Source of the DNA: Candidatus Hodarchaeota archaeon | GTDB lineage: Archaea; Asgardarchaeota; Heimdallarchaeia; Hodarchaeales; Hodarchaeaceae | Assembly: GCA_016839665.1 (NCBI GenBank) | Contig: JAEOTU010000316.1 | Span: 1 to 26,081 of the forward strand | DNA: 26,081 nucleotides | Reading direction: 5' to 3' | Shown here: positions 7,456 to 15,656 of the stretch, piece after piece | How positions within the stretch are numbered: the first letter of the stretch is position 1 | How the letters are laid out: each line of letters starts with the position of its first letter | Program-made: the position numbers and the translations under genes | The notes under the pieces: generated by a model | The model's input: the letters and a program-made list of their open reading frames with translations, nothing else | The model's database searches: none | Told to the model about the DNA's origin: nothing

Positions 7456-7495
7456 AATAAAAAGTTTTCTTTTTATTTGTTGTTTCAATAAAAAG
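7456..7495. promoter_or_regulatory. Inverted and direct repeats in a divergent control region
   Basis: AATAAAAAG (7456-7464) and CTTTTTATT (7469-7477) form a perfect 9-bp inverted repeat with a TTTT loop, and AATAAAAAGT recurs directly at 7487-7496, 31 bp after the first copy. The cluster lies between the divergent KaiC-like and hydrolase-like genes and could be a shared operator or paired TATA-like elements; low complexity makes chance possible. Confidence 0.4.
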
Positions 7496-7599
7496 TATTT
7501 CTAGGTTAATGTAAATGTTTAATAGTATAGCTGAAATCAACCTATTGTGTTTTACACTGTATTAGAAAAACCTAAGAAAACACCGATGAGCGGTTACTT

Positions 7600-8394
7600 A
7601 TGTATGATGTTGATCCTCTAGCTCTTCCTTTTGAGTTTAAGGGATTTGGTTCTAAAAAGGAAGTTGGTTGCCTACTTCTCCATAGTTTTACCGCAAGTCC
7701 AAGTGAAGTTCGTCCGTTAGGAGTATTTTTAAGAAATTGTGGATATTCTGGAATTGCTCCATTATTACCAGGACACGGGAGTGATCCAGACGATTTAAGA
7801 CAGACTACTTGGCTAGATTGGTACTCTGACGCAAGAGAAGGTCTTTTCTATTTATTAAAAAATTATTCAAAAGTTATTGTGATTGGGGTTGCTTTGGGAG
7901 CAGTATTAGCAACAATGTTATCTGCATCTCCAGAAAGAGAACAAATCAGTGGTTTAATTCTTATTCGACCATCCCAACACCCACCTTCAACTTTAGTTAA
8001 AACTGTATTGCCATTCCTTAAATATATCAAAAAAGATTTTGAAACGGTGCCAGAGTGGGAGATGGAAAGTGAGAATGAGCTGAAAAAGGAGAGAGGGCAG
8101 TTCTACTATGCAAAAAGGCCAACAAAAGCATTAATCGAATTATACAGAGTTATTGGATTCACAAACAGGCGACTAGAACTCATAACACAACCAACATTAA
8201 TTATTCACCACGTGAGTGACAGTCTGTCTCCAGATTTCATTTTCGATCAATTAATAAATTGTCCCATCAAGGAACGCTGGACACATGAGAAGGGAGCACG
8301 TTGGTTTTTCTATTCAGAAGAAGCCCAACCAGCTTTTGAGAAGATTGATAGCTTCATTGAAACTAATTGCATCAAAGAGAGTAGTGAGGAGTAA
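7600..8394 (+). CDS. Alpha/beta-hydrolase-fold protein lacking catalytic Ser and His (probable pseudoenzyme)
   Basis: 264 aa, ATG start, similar in layout to Est30-type carboxylesterases and monoacylglycerol lipases. The oxyanion segment LLLHSFTASPSEVRPL (25-40) and LLPGHG (55-60) are standard. At the nucleophile elbow, where GxSxG is required, it has GVALGA (96-101), so Ala98 replaces the serine (codon GCT, one base from TCT). The acid Asp207 is kept in HHVSDSLSP. The segment that should read SGH near the C-terminus is KGAR (231-234), so Ala233 replaces the histidine. With two of three catalytic residues gone, ester hydrolysis by the usual route is not expected; it may bind a ligand or protein. 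Flanked by the divergent KaiC-like gene and the convergent FAD oxidase. Confidence 0.83.
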   Translation: MYDVDPLALPFEFKGFGSKKEVGCLLLHSFTASPSEVRPLGVFLRNCGYSGIAPLLPGHGSDPDDLRQTTWLDWYSDAREGLFYLLKNYSKVIVIGVALGAVLATMLSASPEREQISGLILIRPSQHPPSTLVKTVLPFLKYIKKDFETVPEWEMESENELKKERGQFYYAKRPTKALIELYRVIGFTNRRLELITQPTLIIHHVSDSLSPDFIFDQLINCPIKERWTHEKGARWFFYSEEAQPAFEKIDSFIETNCIKESSEE

Positions 8395-8435
8395 TCAACT
8401 TAAATTTTGGGTAGAGAGGGTGAAAAGATGGTACC

Positions 8436-10079
8436 TCATCTAAATCTCTTGGGCAAAAGACGATAGAAAATACCTATAATAGGAGCACCTAACCGAATAG
8501 GAATTGACCAAGGAATAAACGGAAAAAAACGAGGAACCCGAGTACCCCACACTTTACCAGGATTAAAAATCTTGTACGGATCGATTTTCTTTTTCAGCTT
8601 TTTCATCTGCAGTAATTTCTTCTGATAAATTAATCCTGAATATGGACTAAACCAAAGACCACTACTATATGGTTTACCATTCCAGTGACGAGCGATTTGA
8701 AGAATATAGAAAAATCTTAACCAATGAAAAGCATATGGAAAAGAACCGATGAACGGTATGGATTTTCGTCTAAAATCAGCAAGAAACCAGACAAATAATA
8801 TTCCAATTCCATCTGATGTAGATAGAATTTCTGTTGCATATGTTTTTCGTGAAAAACAATTGGATATTATTTTTACAACTTTTTCGAGGTGAATAATTGG
8901 GATTAATACCTCGGCTACTATTAATGAAGGACCTCTTCTTTTCAATTTAATCGTATAGAAACGTTCATTCCAGAATCTCTCACCCAGATTATTTGAGAGT
9001 TTAGATAGTTGATATTTATCTGAAATTTCATTAAACTTCTCCTGATCCCAATTTTCCTCCAGAAAACTCATTGAAATTACTCCTCCAGAGTGGTTTTTTG
9101 AATCCCAAGAAGATTCATTAATATCAGTATCTTTCCAGAGCAAATTTTGAAGATCATCATAACGTAGAAAATAGGGAATTAAGTCTTGATAGGCTGGAAT
9201 TGCTCTCAATAAATGATCTTGCTGAGTAGACGATACAGCTACATGAACCATTTTTGAAGCAGTTTTGATTTTAATACTTAATTTCCACACGATACCTAAG
9301 CTTCCACAACTGCCAATAAAGTTTTCAGGATCATTAAGATGAAATTCTTTTCCCTCCGTTCCAATAATTGTGATGCTTTCAACGCTTTGGTCAACACCGC
9401 CGAATTTTGATGACCCTATACCGTATCCACCCTGAGTTACCCACCCGCCTATCGTTGAGGATGGCGCGGATGAAGGATAAGACTGCAAAGTGAAACCCTT
9501 TGATTCCAAAAATCTTCGCAGATGTTCCCAGGTCACACCTGATTCGACTTCAACCATCCTTTTTTCCTCGTCTAGTGCTATTATTTTTTCAAAATAGGTT
9601 AAATTCACAATAATACCGTTTTTAATAGGCAGGGTTCCGCCATATCCGCTTGTTCCAGCACCACGGGGAATAAGGGGGATTTTATAGTGTTCACACAGAA
9701 CTACAATCGATTTTAATTCAACAATATTCTTGGGTTGAATTACCGCAAGACAATTAAAATTAAATAAAAATCGTAAAATCTTGGGAAGATCGCCTATATC
9801 CCGACCATAAATCAACTTTTCATACTTTTTGATAAAGATCTGCATTCCTGCTTCTTGAAGAGTCTCAAGACTTGTATAGATCTGTTTTCGCTGTTTTTTT
9901 AACGTTAAAACGTAGAGAAAGAAGATACTTAAACCTAGGAGTATTAAGGCCAACCCTAGTACTGGAAACTCATTCATTAAATAGAATTCTGGTATTAAAA
10001 ATTGTGGAGCAATGAAATAAACTAATAATAACACTACCCATAACACAAACCATGTAAAAAGTTTGTCATAAGTGCGCAC
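8436..10079 (-). CDS. Membrane-anchored FAD-linked oxidase (GlcD/PCMH type)
   Basis: 547 aa. Two TM helices lie at about 9-30 and 40-60, then a short basic stretch. A PCMH-type FAD-binding domain runs from about 110 to 275, with the pyrophosphate loop PRGAGTSGYGG (138-148), SSTIGGWVTQGGYG (207-220) and GSCGSLGIV (257-264). The C-terminal half is the substrate cap, ending in DPYKIFNPGKVW, the usual closing motif of GlcD/lactate dehydrogenase-like enzymes; about 40 further residues are hydrophobic and proline-rich. The family oxidises 2-hydroxyacids or similar alcohols with FAD. No CxxCxxC iron-sulfur cluster follows the domain and no partner iron-sulfur gene is adjacent, so the electron acceptor is unknown; the N-terminal anchor suggests a membrane acceptor. 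The FAD attachment mode (covalent or not) cannot be decided. A distant match to the DHCR24/DIMINUTO branch is an alternative. Confidence 0.87.
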   Translation of the reverse strand: MRTYDKLFTWFVLWVVLLLVYFIAPQFLIPEFYLMNEFPVLGLALILLGLSIFFLYVLTLKKQRKQIYTSLETLQEAGMQIFIKKYEKLIYGRDIGDLPKILRFLFNFNCLAVIQPKNIVELKSIVVLCEHYKIPLIPRGAGTSGYGGTLPIKNGIIVNLTYFEKIIALDEEKRMVEVESGVTWEHLRRFLESKGFTLQSYPSSAPSSTIGGWVTQGGYGIGSSKFGGVDQSVESITIIGTEGKEFHLNDPENFIGSCGSLGIVWKLSIKIKTASKMVHVAVSSTQQDHLLRAIPAYQDLIPYFLRYDDLQNLLWKDTDINESSWDSKNHSGGVISMSFLEENWDQEKFNEISDKYQLSKLSNNLGERFWNERFYTIKLKRRGPSLIVAEVLIPIIHLEKVVKIISNCFSRKTYATEILSTSDGIGILFVWFLADFRRKSIPFIGSFPYAFHWLRFFYILQIARHWNGKPYSSGLWFSPYSGLIYQKKLLQMKKLKKKIDPYKIFNPGKVWGTRVPRFFPFIPWSIPIRLGAPIIGIFYRLLPKRFR

Positions 10080-10248
10080 TAAGGTTAGGCTCCTCTGAGT
10101 AGGGTTGACAATTGCAAAATCAGGAGGCTTTTAAAAACATTTGATAGTTACTTTGATTGATGAGTTCAAGTAAATAATTATAACTATTCTTCAAATAGAG
10201 AAATAGCAATTAGAAAAAAATGTCCCAACACAGGTGTACCACATCATT

Positions 10249-10905
10249 ATGAGGAAAAACGTAGTAAAATACATCATATTTGATTTCGATGGAACCATTG
10301 TAGATTCCATGCCATTCTTAGAAAATAATGCAGTTAGTCTTTTGACAAAATATCGCAGTTTTTCTAAGGAGGTAGCACGACAACGCTATCGGGAAACAAC
10401 AGGTCTTCCATTTATTCAACAAATGGATATTATATCCCCAAATATAGACAATTCTCAAATTGTTGAGAAGTTCGAGAAAATGAAACTTAAAAGGATCTAT
10501 GAACAACAACTATTTGCCGATTCGAACGAGGTACTTCGAAAATTGAAACAACGAGGATATAAATTAGGAATTTCTAGTGGAACAATTGAATCTATCATAA
10601 CTAAGTATCTTGAAACCAATGGATTGGATATGGCTGATGATATTCTTGGATGGCGACCTGGTTTTGAAAAAGGCAAAGATCATTTCGACTTTGTTACCAA
10701 GAAATATAAGTATTTAAACGCTAATATTGCCTTCATTGGCGATTCATTAAATGATGCTAAACGAGCCAAAACGAATAGCATTTTTTTTATTGGTAGAAGC
10801 GGAATGTTTCAACTTGAGGATTTTCAGCATATTATACACAATATCATAGTTGTTTCATCACTAACAGAAATCTTACCCTTTTTTCCATATCTGGATCACG
10901 ATTAA
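10249..10905 (+). CDS. HAD-superfamily phosphatase (phosphoglycolate-phosphatase-like)
   Basis: 218 aa from the ATG at 10249; a GTG at 10234 would add five residues. HAD motifs are complete: motif I DFDGT (nucleophile Asp12, acid Asp14), motif II SSGT, motif III Lys in FEKGKDH, motif IV GDSLNDAKRA. A helical C1 cap lies between motif I and motif II, as in PGP/beta-PGM-like members. It should remove phosphate from a small molecule; Gly at GDSLND fits sugar or glycolate phosphates, but specificity cannot be set. It is the first gene of a compact operon: one base separates its stop from the AN1-finger gene, and the protease gene follows directly. Its metabolic link to those two membrane proteins is not obvious. 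Confidence 0.92.
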   Translation: MRKNVVKYIIFDFDGTIVDSMPFLENNAVSLLTKYRSFSKEVARQRYRETTGLPFIQQMDIISPNIDNSQIVEKFEKMKLKRIYEQQLFADSNEVLRKLKQRGYKLGISSGTIESIITKYLETNGLDMADDILGWRPGFEKGKDHFDFVTKKYKYLNANIAFIGDSLNDAKRAKTNSIFFIGRSGMFQLEDFQHIIHNIIVVSSLTEILPFFPYLDHD

Positions 10906-10906
10906 A

Positions 10907-11311
10907 ATGAATCTCAACTCAAAATATCTGTTTGGCCTCAGTATTATATTAGTAATTGGCATGGGGTTCTTTTTTATTGGGGTAATCTTCGATGTTTCAC
11001 CTGCTCTTAGATTAATAACGCTAGGAATAACAACTACAATAGTTGGATTGACCTTTATTGCTCTTCTATTCTCTCCAGAACGGATAAAAGGGTACAAAGC
11101 AGAGTATGAATTTTCTCCTGATTTAAAACAATTTGAAGTGAAAAGAACATTTCCAGGACAAGTACTCGAACGGCCCACAACTCCTGAAGTTGCTTATTGT
11201 GGTGCTTGTGGGAAAAAAATCTACCAACCTTTTTATTGTCCGAAATGTGGACAATTTCTCTGTGGTGACCATTACCTTTCAGGGGACCATACGTGTAGGG
11301 AGGATGTGTAA
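10907..11311 (+). CDS. Membrane protein with C-terminal AN1-type zinc finger
   Basis: 134 aa, ATG start one base after the HAD stop. Two TM helices at about 8-29 and 34-56 form a hairpin, followed by a ~40-residue linker and a complete AN1 finger. The eight ligands are Cys98, Cys101, Cys111, Cys114, Cys119, His122, His128 and Cys130, giving C-x2-C-x9-C-x2-C-x4-C-x2-H-x5-H-x-C, exactly the AN1 spacing. AN1 fingers are known from eukaryotic ZFAND proteins linked to ubiquitin and proteasome stress responses, and from some archaeal membrane proteases. The finger should face the cytosol if the hairpin has both ends inside. The next gene, a site-2-type protease, begins at the base after its stop, so an adaptor or substrate-recruiting subunit for that protease is a strong inference. 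Confidence 0.9.
   Translation: MNLNSKYLFGLSIILVIGMGFFFIGVIFDVSPALRLITLGITTTIVGLTFIALLFSPERIKGYKAEYEFSPDLKQFEVKRTFPGQVLERPTTPEVAYCGACGKKIYQPFYCPKCGQFLCGDHYLSGDHTCREDV
11298..11303 (+). promoter_or_regulatory. Shine-Dalgarno of the protease gene inside the AN1 gene
   Basis: GGGAGG lies eight bases before the ATG at 11312 and inside the last codons of the AN1 gene, which indicates coupled translation of the two proteins. Confidence 0.7.
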
Positions 11312-12004
11312 ATGGATCAAAAACCTGATTGGCAAAAAGATTTCGCAAAAAAGAATGTACTAGATAGACTTCATTTATCTGTTCAAGAGATTTCTGAGTT
11401 AGGAATTGGATGGTTGATTGTAAGCTTTGTTATTCTATATTTAACAGGAACTCTAGGTATAGTTATTCAAGAAGGGAGGATTCCAGATGAGTTATTAATC
11501 TATATATTTGTATTAGGCATAAGTTTTTTCGCCCATGAGTTGTCTCATAAGTTTATTGCAATTAAATATGGTGCAAGGGCATATTTCCGTCTTAGTAAAG
11601 AGGGATTATTCCTGACCCTCATCAGCGTGATTATAGGATTCCCAATCTTGGCTGTAGGGGCCGTTTTTTGGTGGGGAGAGGCTACTGCATCTCAAGGTAT
11701 TCGTGGTAGAGTTTCTGCATCCGGACCGGTAACAAATTTTATTTTAGCAGGGATTTTTCTTATTGTCCAAGGAATAGGATGGTTGGTGGTATTCGAGTCT
11801 TTAGGCCTTGGGATAATGTTGATATTCATTGGAGTCACAGGAGTCTGGCTTAATGTCTTTCTCGGAGTGTTTAATCTTCTACCGATAGGTGTTCTTGATG
11901 GATCTAAAGTACTTGCTTGGGATCCAAAAATTTGGATATCATTAATCGGAAGTCTACTCATAGTAGGATTTTTTGGAGGAGGTTTTATCCCTTTTCTATC
12001 CTAG
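11312..12004 (+). CDS. Site-2-type intramembrane zinc metalloprotease (M50 family)
   Basis: 230 aa, ATG immediately after the AN1 stop. Six or so TM helices. The zinc site HELSH (75-79) lies in a TM segment (ISFFAHELSHKFIAIKYG), and the third-ligand motif NLLPIGVLDGSKVL (188-201, Asp196) is in a later one; ASGPVTNF (136-143) matches the conserved SGP..N loop of the family. The protein has no PDZ or CBS domain, so it is a minimal M50 protease. It would cut TM helices of membrane-bound substrates such as tethered regulators. The adjacent membrane AN1 finger suggests that substrate capture is done in trans; haloarchaea have rhomboid proteases with an AN1 finger in the same chain, a known precedent for the pairing. 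All catalytic residues are present. Confidence 0.92.
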   Translation: MDQKPDWQKDFAKKNVLDRLHLSVQEISELGIGWLIVSFVILYLTGTLGIVIQEGRIPDELLIYIFVLGISFFAHELSHKFIAIKYGARAYFRLSKEGLFLTLISVIIGFPILAVGAVFWWGEATASQGIRGRVSASGPVTNFILAGIFLIVQGIGWLVVFESLGLGIMLIFIGVTGVWLNVFLGVFNLLPIGVLDGSKVLAWDPKIWISLIGSLLIVGFFGGGFIPFLS

Positions 12005-12114
12005 TAAAATATCTGCATCATTCACCAGTTATGATTCTCAATGTTACCTGAACTCTAATACTATTAACCATACTTACCCTACTGCGTGTACTTAGCTTAG
12101 TGTATAAGGACGCG

Positions 12115-12128
12115 CTTTTTTTTATTTC
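12115..12128 (+). terminator. T-tract terminator of the HAD-AN1-S2P operon
   Basis: A run of eight to nine T followed by ATTTCC begins about 110 bases after the protease stop, in front of the convergent solute-binding-protein gene. T tracts terminate archaeal transcription. Confidence 0.45.
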
Positions 12129-12152
12129 CTAGGTTTTTATTAAACGTTTCAG

Positions 12153-13952
12153 CTATCCCTTACGTTTCTGGCGCAACAGAGTTATCACAAGGAGAGAAGA
12201 GACGCCCAGTAATATGAGGACGCCAAAAAATGCCGTAGGTATTGATACATCAACCTGTGATTCTTGTCTAACAGTTCGACCATTGTATTCTTTTGCTATC
12301 ACTGTGAGATTGTGACTTCCGACAGAGTATTCATTGGTGTTCCATTCAGTCGTAAAGATGGAAAGTCCATTATCTTTGAAGTCTGCGACGCTATTATTAG
12401 CAAGCAAATTACCATCCACCCAAAATTCTACGTTTGTTACACCATAAAGAAATGACCAATCTCCATAATCAACGACAGTTGCTCTAATCTCTACTATACC
12501 CTCCACATCTGATCCACTGATTGGAGAGATAATCTCAATTGCAAATTCATTGAACAAACTACCATCATTATTCATATCTGTCTTCTCAGCTTTGACCTTT
12601 CCAGAAATATTCTGATAACGGCTAAGTGCATCTTGTTTCCATTGTTGTATATACTCATCAGTGACATTTGCATTCTCTTGAATTTCTAAGGCAACGGTTC
12701 GTGCTTCATCCAGAGAGATACTAGGATCAGACATCTCTCTACAGAGTGAGCGGTATTCTTCCTCAGAAATTTCTTTGTTATTGTATGCGTTAATGATCGT
12801 TTTCCAAGCAGAATACAATTCCTCCATAGTTTCCGTGAATGTGCCTTGAAAGTACCAGATAACTGAATCATAAATCGCATTTGCTAGACTCTCGTTGAAG
12901 TCAATCCCCCCACTATTCCTGATTCTTTCCCAGCTTGTCTGCATATCAGGACGAGGAATTCCATTTGGCGGGTGATCAAAGCCTTCTTTGAGTATGGGTA
13001 GTTTTTCTATTGTAAGATCAAGCCATAACCCCTGAGCTTCAGGGGATAGAACAAACTCTATGAATTTTTCTGCATATACCCGTTCTTCCCCCTCAGAACT
13101 GGACGCAACAGCTATGGGGATTCCATCGATTATACTTTCATCAGTAGGAAGGATATATTCACAGGAATTATACCTACCCTGGATGTCGTACCCCCAATAA
13201 TCACTACTTATTGAAATCGCTTGGTCGATTGTCGTACACTCCCATAAATCATTTGAATTAGGAAAAATTTGCGAATTTGCGGCCATCCGGGTGATGATAT
13301 CCCATCCTGCTTCCCATCCAAAGGTTTGTAAGATAATTTGGTATATTCTAGTAGCTGTACTGCTTGTGGTTTCACCCATTCCTATCGCCTGATGCGTTGC
13401 ATTTAAATAATAGTCAGGAGATGCTAATTCTTCCCAAGTACAAGGGATTGGTAAACCATATCGTTCTAGATTATCATGGTTTATCATTAGTCCGGCGGAG
13501 GAGATTCCTGTTGTTACCCATAAAATATTCCCATTCTCATCTACTCGATACATGGGCTCTTTGGCAAAAGTCTCTGGAACCACGTTGAGTAAGTAATCAT
13601 TTATTGTTTGATTTTGGATAGGTGAGATTATCCCTTGTTCTACAAACAGATCAACATTGTCCGGAGTTTGTCCCCATAAAAGATCAAATGAGACGGATGA
13701 GTTTAGTACAGTTGAACTCCAAAGTTCAGGAGTATGTCTTTCGAGCCAGTAGATATCGGTGACAATCGGGTAATGTTTTTTGAATTCATCTACATACTGT
13801 TGACAAAACCAACTACCAAGGTCAGTAATACCATAGAGAACTATTTCCTGGGGTTTTGCGGCTACCGAATCCAAGGGTCTTATGCATCCACATAGATTCA
13901 GAAGAATTCCAAAACCGATTACTCCTAATATTACCTGCCCCTTTCTAACCAA
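12153..13952 (-). CDS. ABC-type extracellular solute-binding protein with Ig-like domain and C-terminal anchor
   Basis: 599 aa, TTG start (an in-frame stop lies three codons upstream). Residues 1-23 are a signal peptide ending LCGC, a plausible lipobox with Cys23. Residues ~35-345 match iron/thiamine-type solute-binding proteins: EIVLYGITDLGSWFCQQYVDEF, then FDLLWGQTPDNVDLFVEQGI, a hinge region, and IPIAVASSSEGEERVYAEKFIEFVLSPEAQ. A helical region of ~130 residues follows (SAWKTIINAYNNKEISEEEYRSL), then an Ig-like beta domain at about 488-575 (IEIISPISGSDVEG..VEFWVDG..GSHNLTVIAKEYNG), and a TM helix with a basic tail (577-599). It is therefore held outside the cell, possibly at both ends. No permease or ATPase gene is next to it, so either the transporter is elsewhere or it is a sensor. 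Substrate unknown. Confidence 0.87.
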   Translation of the reverse strand: MVRKGQVILGVIGFGILLNLCGCIRPLDSVAAKPQEIVLYGITDLGSWFCQQYVDEFKKHYPIVTDIYWLERHTPELWSSTVLNSSVSFDLLWGQTPDNVDLFVEQGIISPIQNQTINDYLLNVVPETFAKEPMYRVDENGNILWVTTGISSAGLMINHDNLERYGLPIPCTWEELASPDYYLNATHQAIGMGETTSSTATRIYQIILQTFGWEAGWDIITRMAANSQIFPNSNDLWECTTIDQAISISSDYWGYDIQGRYNSCEYILPTDESIIDGIPIAVASSSEGEERVYAEKFIEFVLSPEAQGLWLDLTIEKLPILKEGFDHPPNGIPRPDMQTSWERIRNSGGIDFNESLANAIYDSVIWYFQGTFTETMEELYSAWKTIINAYNNKEISEEEYRSLCREMSDPSISLDEARTVALEIQENANVTDEYIQQWKQDALSRYQNISGKVKAEKTDMNNDGSLFNEFAIEIISPISGSDVEGIVEIRATVVDYGDWSFLYGVTNVEFWVDGNLLANNSVADFKDNGLSIFTTEWNTNEYSVGSHNLTVIAKEYNGRTVRQESQVDVSIPTAFFGVLILLGVSSLLVITLLRQKRKG

Positions 13953-14198
13953 GATTAATCAGCCCCATATAATCAGTCCCCTCCAACTATTTAAGAATTC
14001 AATGAATCATATTTACAAGATTTGAGTTTTTTTACCTAAAATGAATTTGCCTTAAATAAAGAAGACTCAATCACTATTCCTAAATTTCTATTCACGGGTA
14101 TTGATGTGTGAAGCAATGAAAAACTTCCACCAACAACTAGATAGTCCAATCCTTTCGTAACAGACCCTTTGATGATGTCTCCATACTGCATCTTTCAG
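13953..14198. other. Gene-free spacer between two minus-strand genes
   Basis: I see no convincing gene, RNA or repeat in this stretch. Reading frames in it are short and broken. It should hold the promoter of the solute-binding-protein gene and the 3' end of the helicase transcript. Confidence 0.5.
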
Positions 14199-15656
14199 TT
14201 ATTCGATTATAGAAGACCAAGGGTAGCGTTGACTGATCTCATGTAGTAGTCTGTTAACTTTTTGCTCTTCAAAGGTCTCTTCATAAAATAAGCATAATAC
14301 TAATCCTCCACGTGTTCTCTTAAATCTCTGATACATCGTCTTTACAGTATTAACAACATCGTAAACGATTAGTAAATTTGCCTGTGGAATGTCAATGTCC
14401 CTCTCACCTACGCTGGTCATCACTAAAACCGCTTTTCTCGGTAATTCTTTGAATTTATTGAGAATGGTGATTTTATTCCGAACTTGACCTGTAATTTTAA
14501 AAGTAGAAAACCCCAATTCCTGAATTTCTTCCTCGAGCTTCTGAGCGGTATCCAAAAAAGAACAAAGAACAACTGTTTTAGAATTTGGAGGTTGTTTATC
14601 AACAAGCTTAAGCACAGTGTTAATTTTGGTATTACGTTTAGGTAATGCATCGATTAGTTCCTTAGTTATACCGAATTTCTTCAATCGGAAAAGAAATCTT
14701 CGAAATTTCTTTGATTGCATTGCTGTACAATATTTCCGGATTAGTAATAGACCTTGATACTTCTGAGTGTTATCTGATTCTGACTCTAGCATTCCAGATA
14801 CTAAAGCCAACTGAGAGGAGGGAATAGATTCGAGAAGTGTTGGATTCTGTTCCATAGCCTCATCAATGATTTCGCGACGTAAATCTTTAATTGCATGGTC
14901 TATCAGATCCAAAATTGTTTTTAATTCTGGACTTGCTTTAACAGAATTGCGCTGAATATACGTTTTTTTAATATAGTCCCCAATATCTGTTTGAGCAATA
15001 AGTGAGTCCATACGAATAACATGAAGGTCTGGAATACGCCTGTCAAGTGATACAATCTCATGTTGAATCTCAATTTGGTCTTTCAGTTGATTATAAAAAA
15101 TGTGGGAGTCTCGCATTGTCCCTGTCATTCCAACAATCCAAGCACCGGAATGTACAAAATATGGAATGAGATTATTATACGGAAAAATCAATAACCTGGA
15201 GTCACCATGACGTCGAACAATTTTATCGATCTCATTAATTATAACTACATCGAACCTTGGTTTTTCGGATTGGGAGAGTTTGTTAAAGGCATTTGCAAAT
15301 GTTTGGGGTGTCGCAGCAACGACTCGTGCATTATCAAGTATTTTTTTTCTAAGCCATCCTGCTGTTCTTGAGGAGAATGCTTGAAAATCTGAATCCCTAT
15401 CAAACCCTCCATATTCTTTAGAGAAGTAATGGATTGTTTCAGAGAAGCTGATTGTCGAATGTAAGAGTAGAAGCACTCTTTGACTGGAGAGAAAATCTTT
15501 AATCAACAAAAAAGTGAGAACACGCTTACCCAGACCTGTGTCCACTTCAGCAATGGTGTGGTATCCATTCTGAAAGTTCTCTTTAAGTTTCATGAGAATT
15601 TTTTGTTGGTACTCCCGCTGTTGAATTACAGAATCAGTAATTTTATCTTTTGACAA
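14199..15656 (-). CDS. Superfamily 2 helicase homologue (Hef-like) with altered motifs I and II
   Basis: 485 aa, TTG start fixed by a TGA three codons upstream. Two RecA-like lobes are visible. Lobe 1: REYQQKI (Q-motif-like, 14-20), motif I DTGLGKR (39-45), motif Ia-like ATPQTFANAF (115-124), motif II NEID (141-144) and motif III MTGT (177-180). A helical insertion of ~140 residues separates the lobes. Lobe 2: TVVLCSFLDTAQKLEEEI, motif V MTSVGERDIDIPQANLLIVYD and motif VI QRFKRTRGG. The layout resembles Hef/FANCM and related nucleic-acid translocases. GKR in place of GKT and NExD in place of DExD/H alter the Mg-ATP site; activity is doubtful although the Walker lysine and motif VI arginines remain. 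Downstream, 246 bases contain no recognisable gene. Confidence 0.82.
   Translation of the reverse strand: MSKDKITDSVIQQREYQQKILMKLKENFQNGYHTIAEVDTGLGKRVLTFLLIKDFLSSQRVLLLLHSTISFSETIHYFSKEYGGFDRDSDFQAFSSRTAGWLRKKILDNARVVAATPQTFANAFNKLSQSEKPRFDVVIINEIDKIVRRHGDSRLLIFPYNNLIPYFVHSGAWIVGMTGTMRDSHIFYNQLKDQIEIQHEIVSLDRRIPDLHVIRMDSLIAQTDIGDYIKKTYIQRNSVKASPELKTILDLIDHAIKDLRREIIDEAMEQNPTLLESIPSSQLALVSGMLESESDNTQKYQGLLLIRKYCTAMQSKKFRRFLFRLKKFGITKELIDALPKRNTKINTVLKLVDKQPPNSKTVVLCSFLDTAQKLEEEIQELGFSTFKITGQVRNKITILNKFKELPRKAVLVMTSVGERDIDIPQANLLIVYDVVNTVKTMYQRFKRTRGGLVLCLFYEETFEEQKVNRLLHEISQRYPWSSIIE

Noticed and set aside
11055..11348. Minus-strand open frame across the AN1 gene
   Set aside because: It lies opposite the AN1 finger whose ligand spacing is exact, and has no initiation signal.
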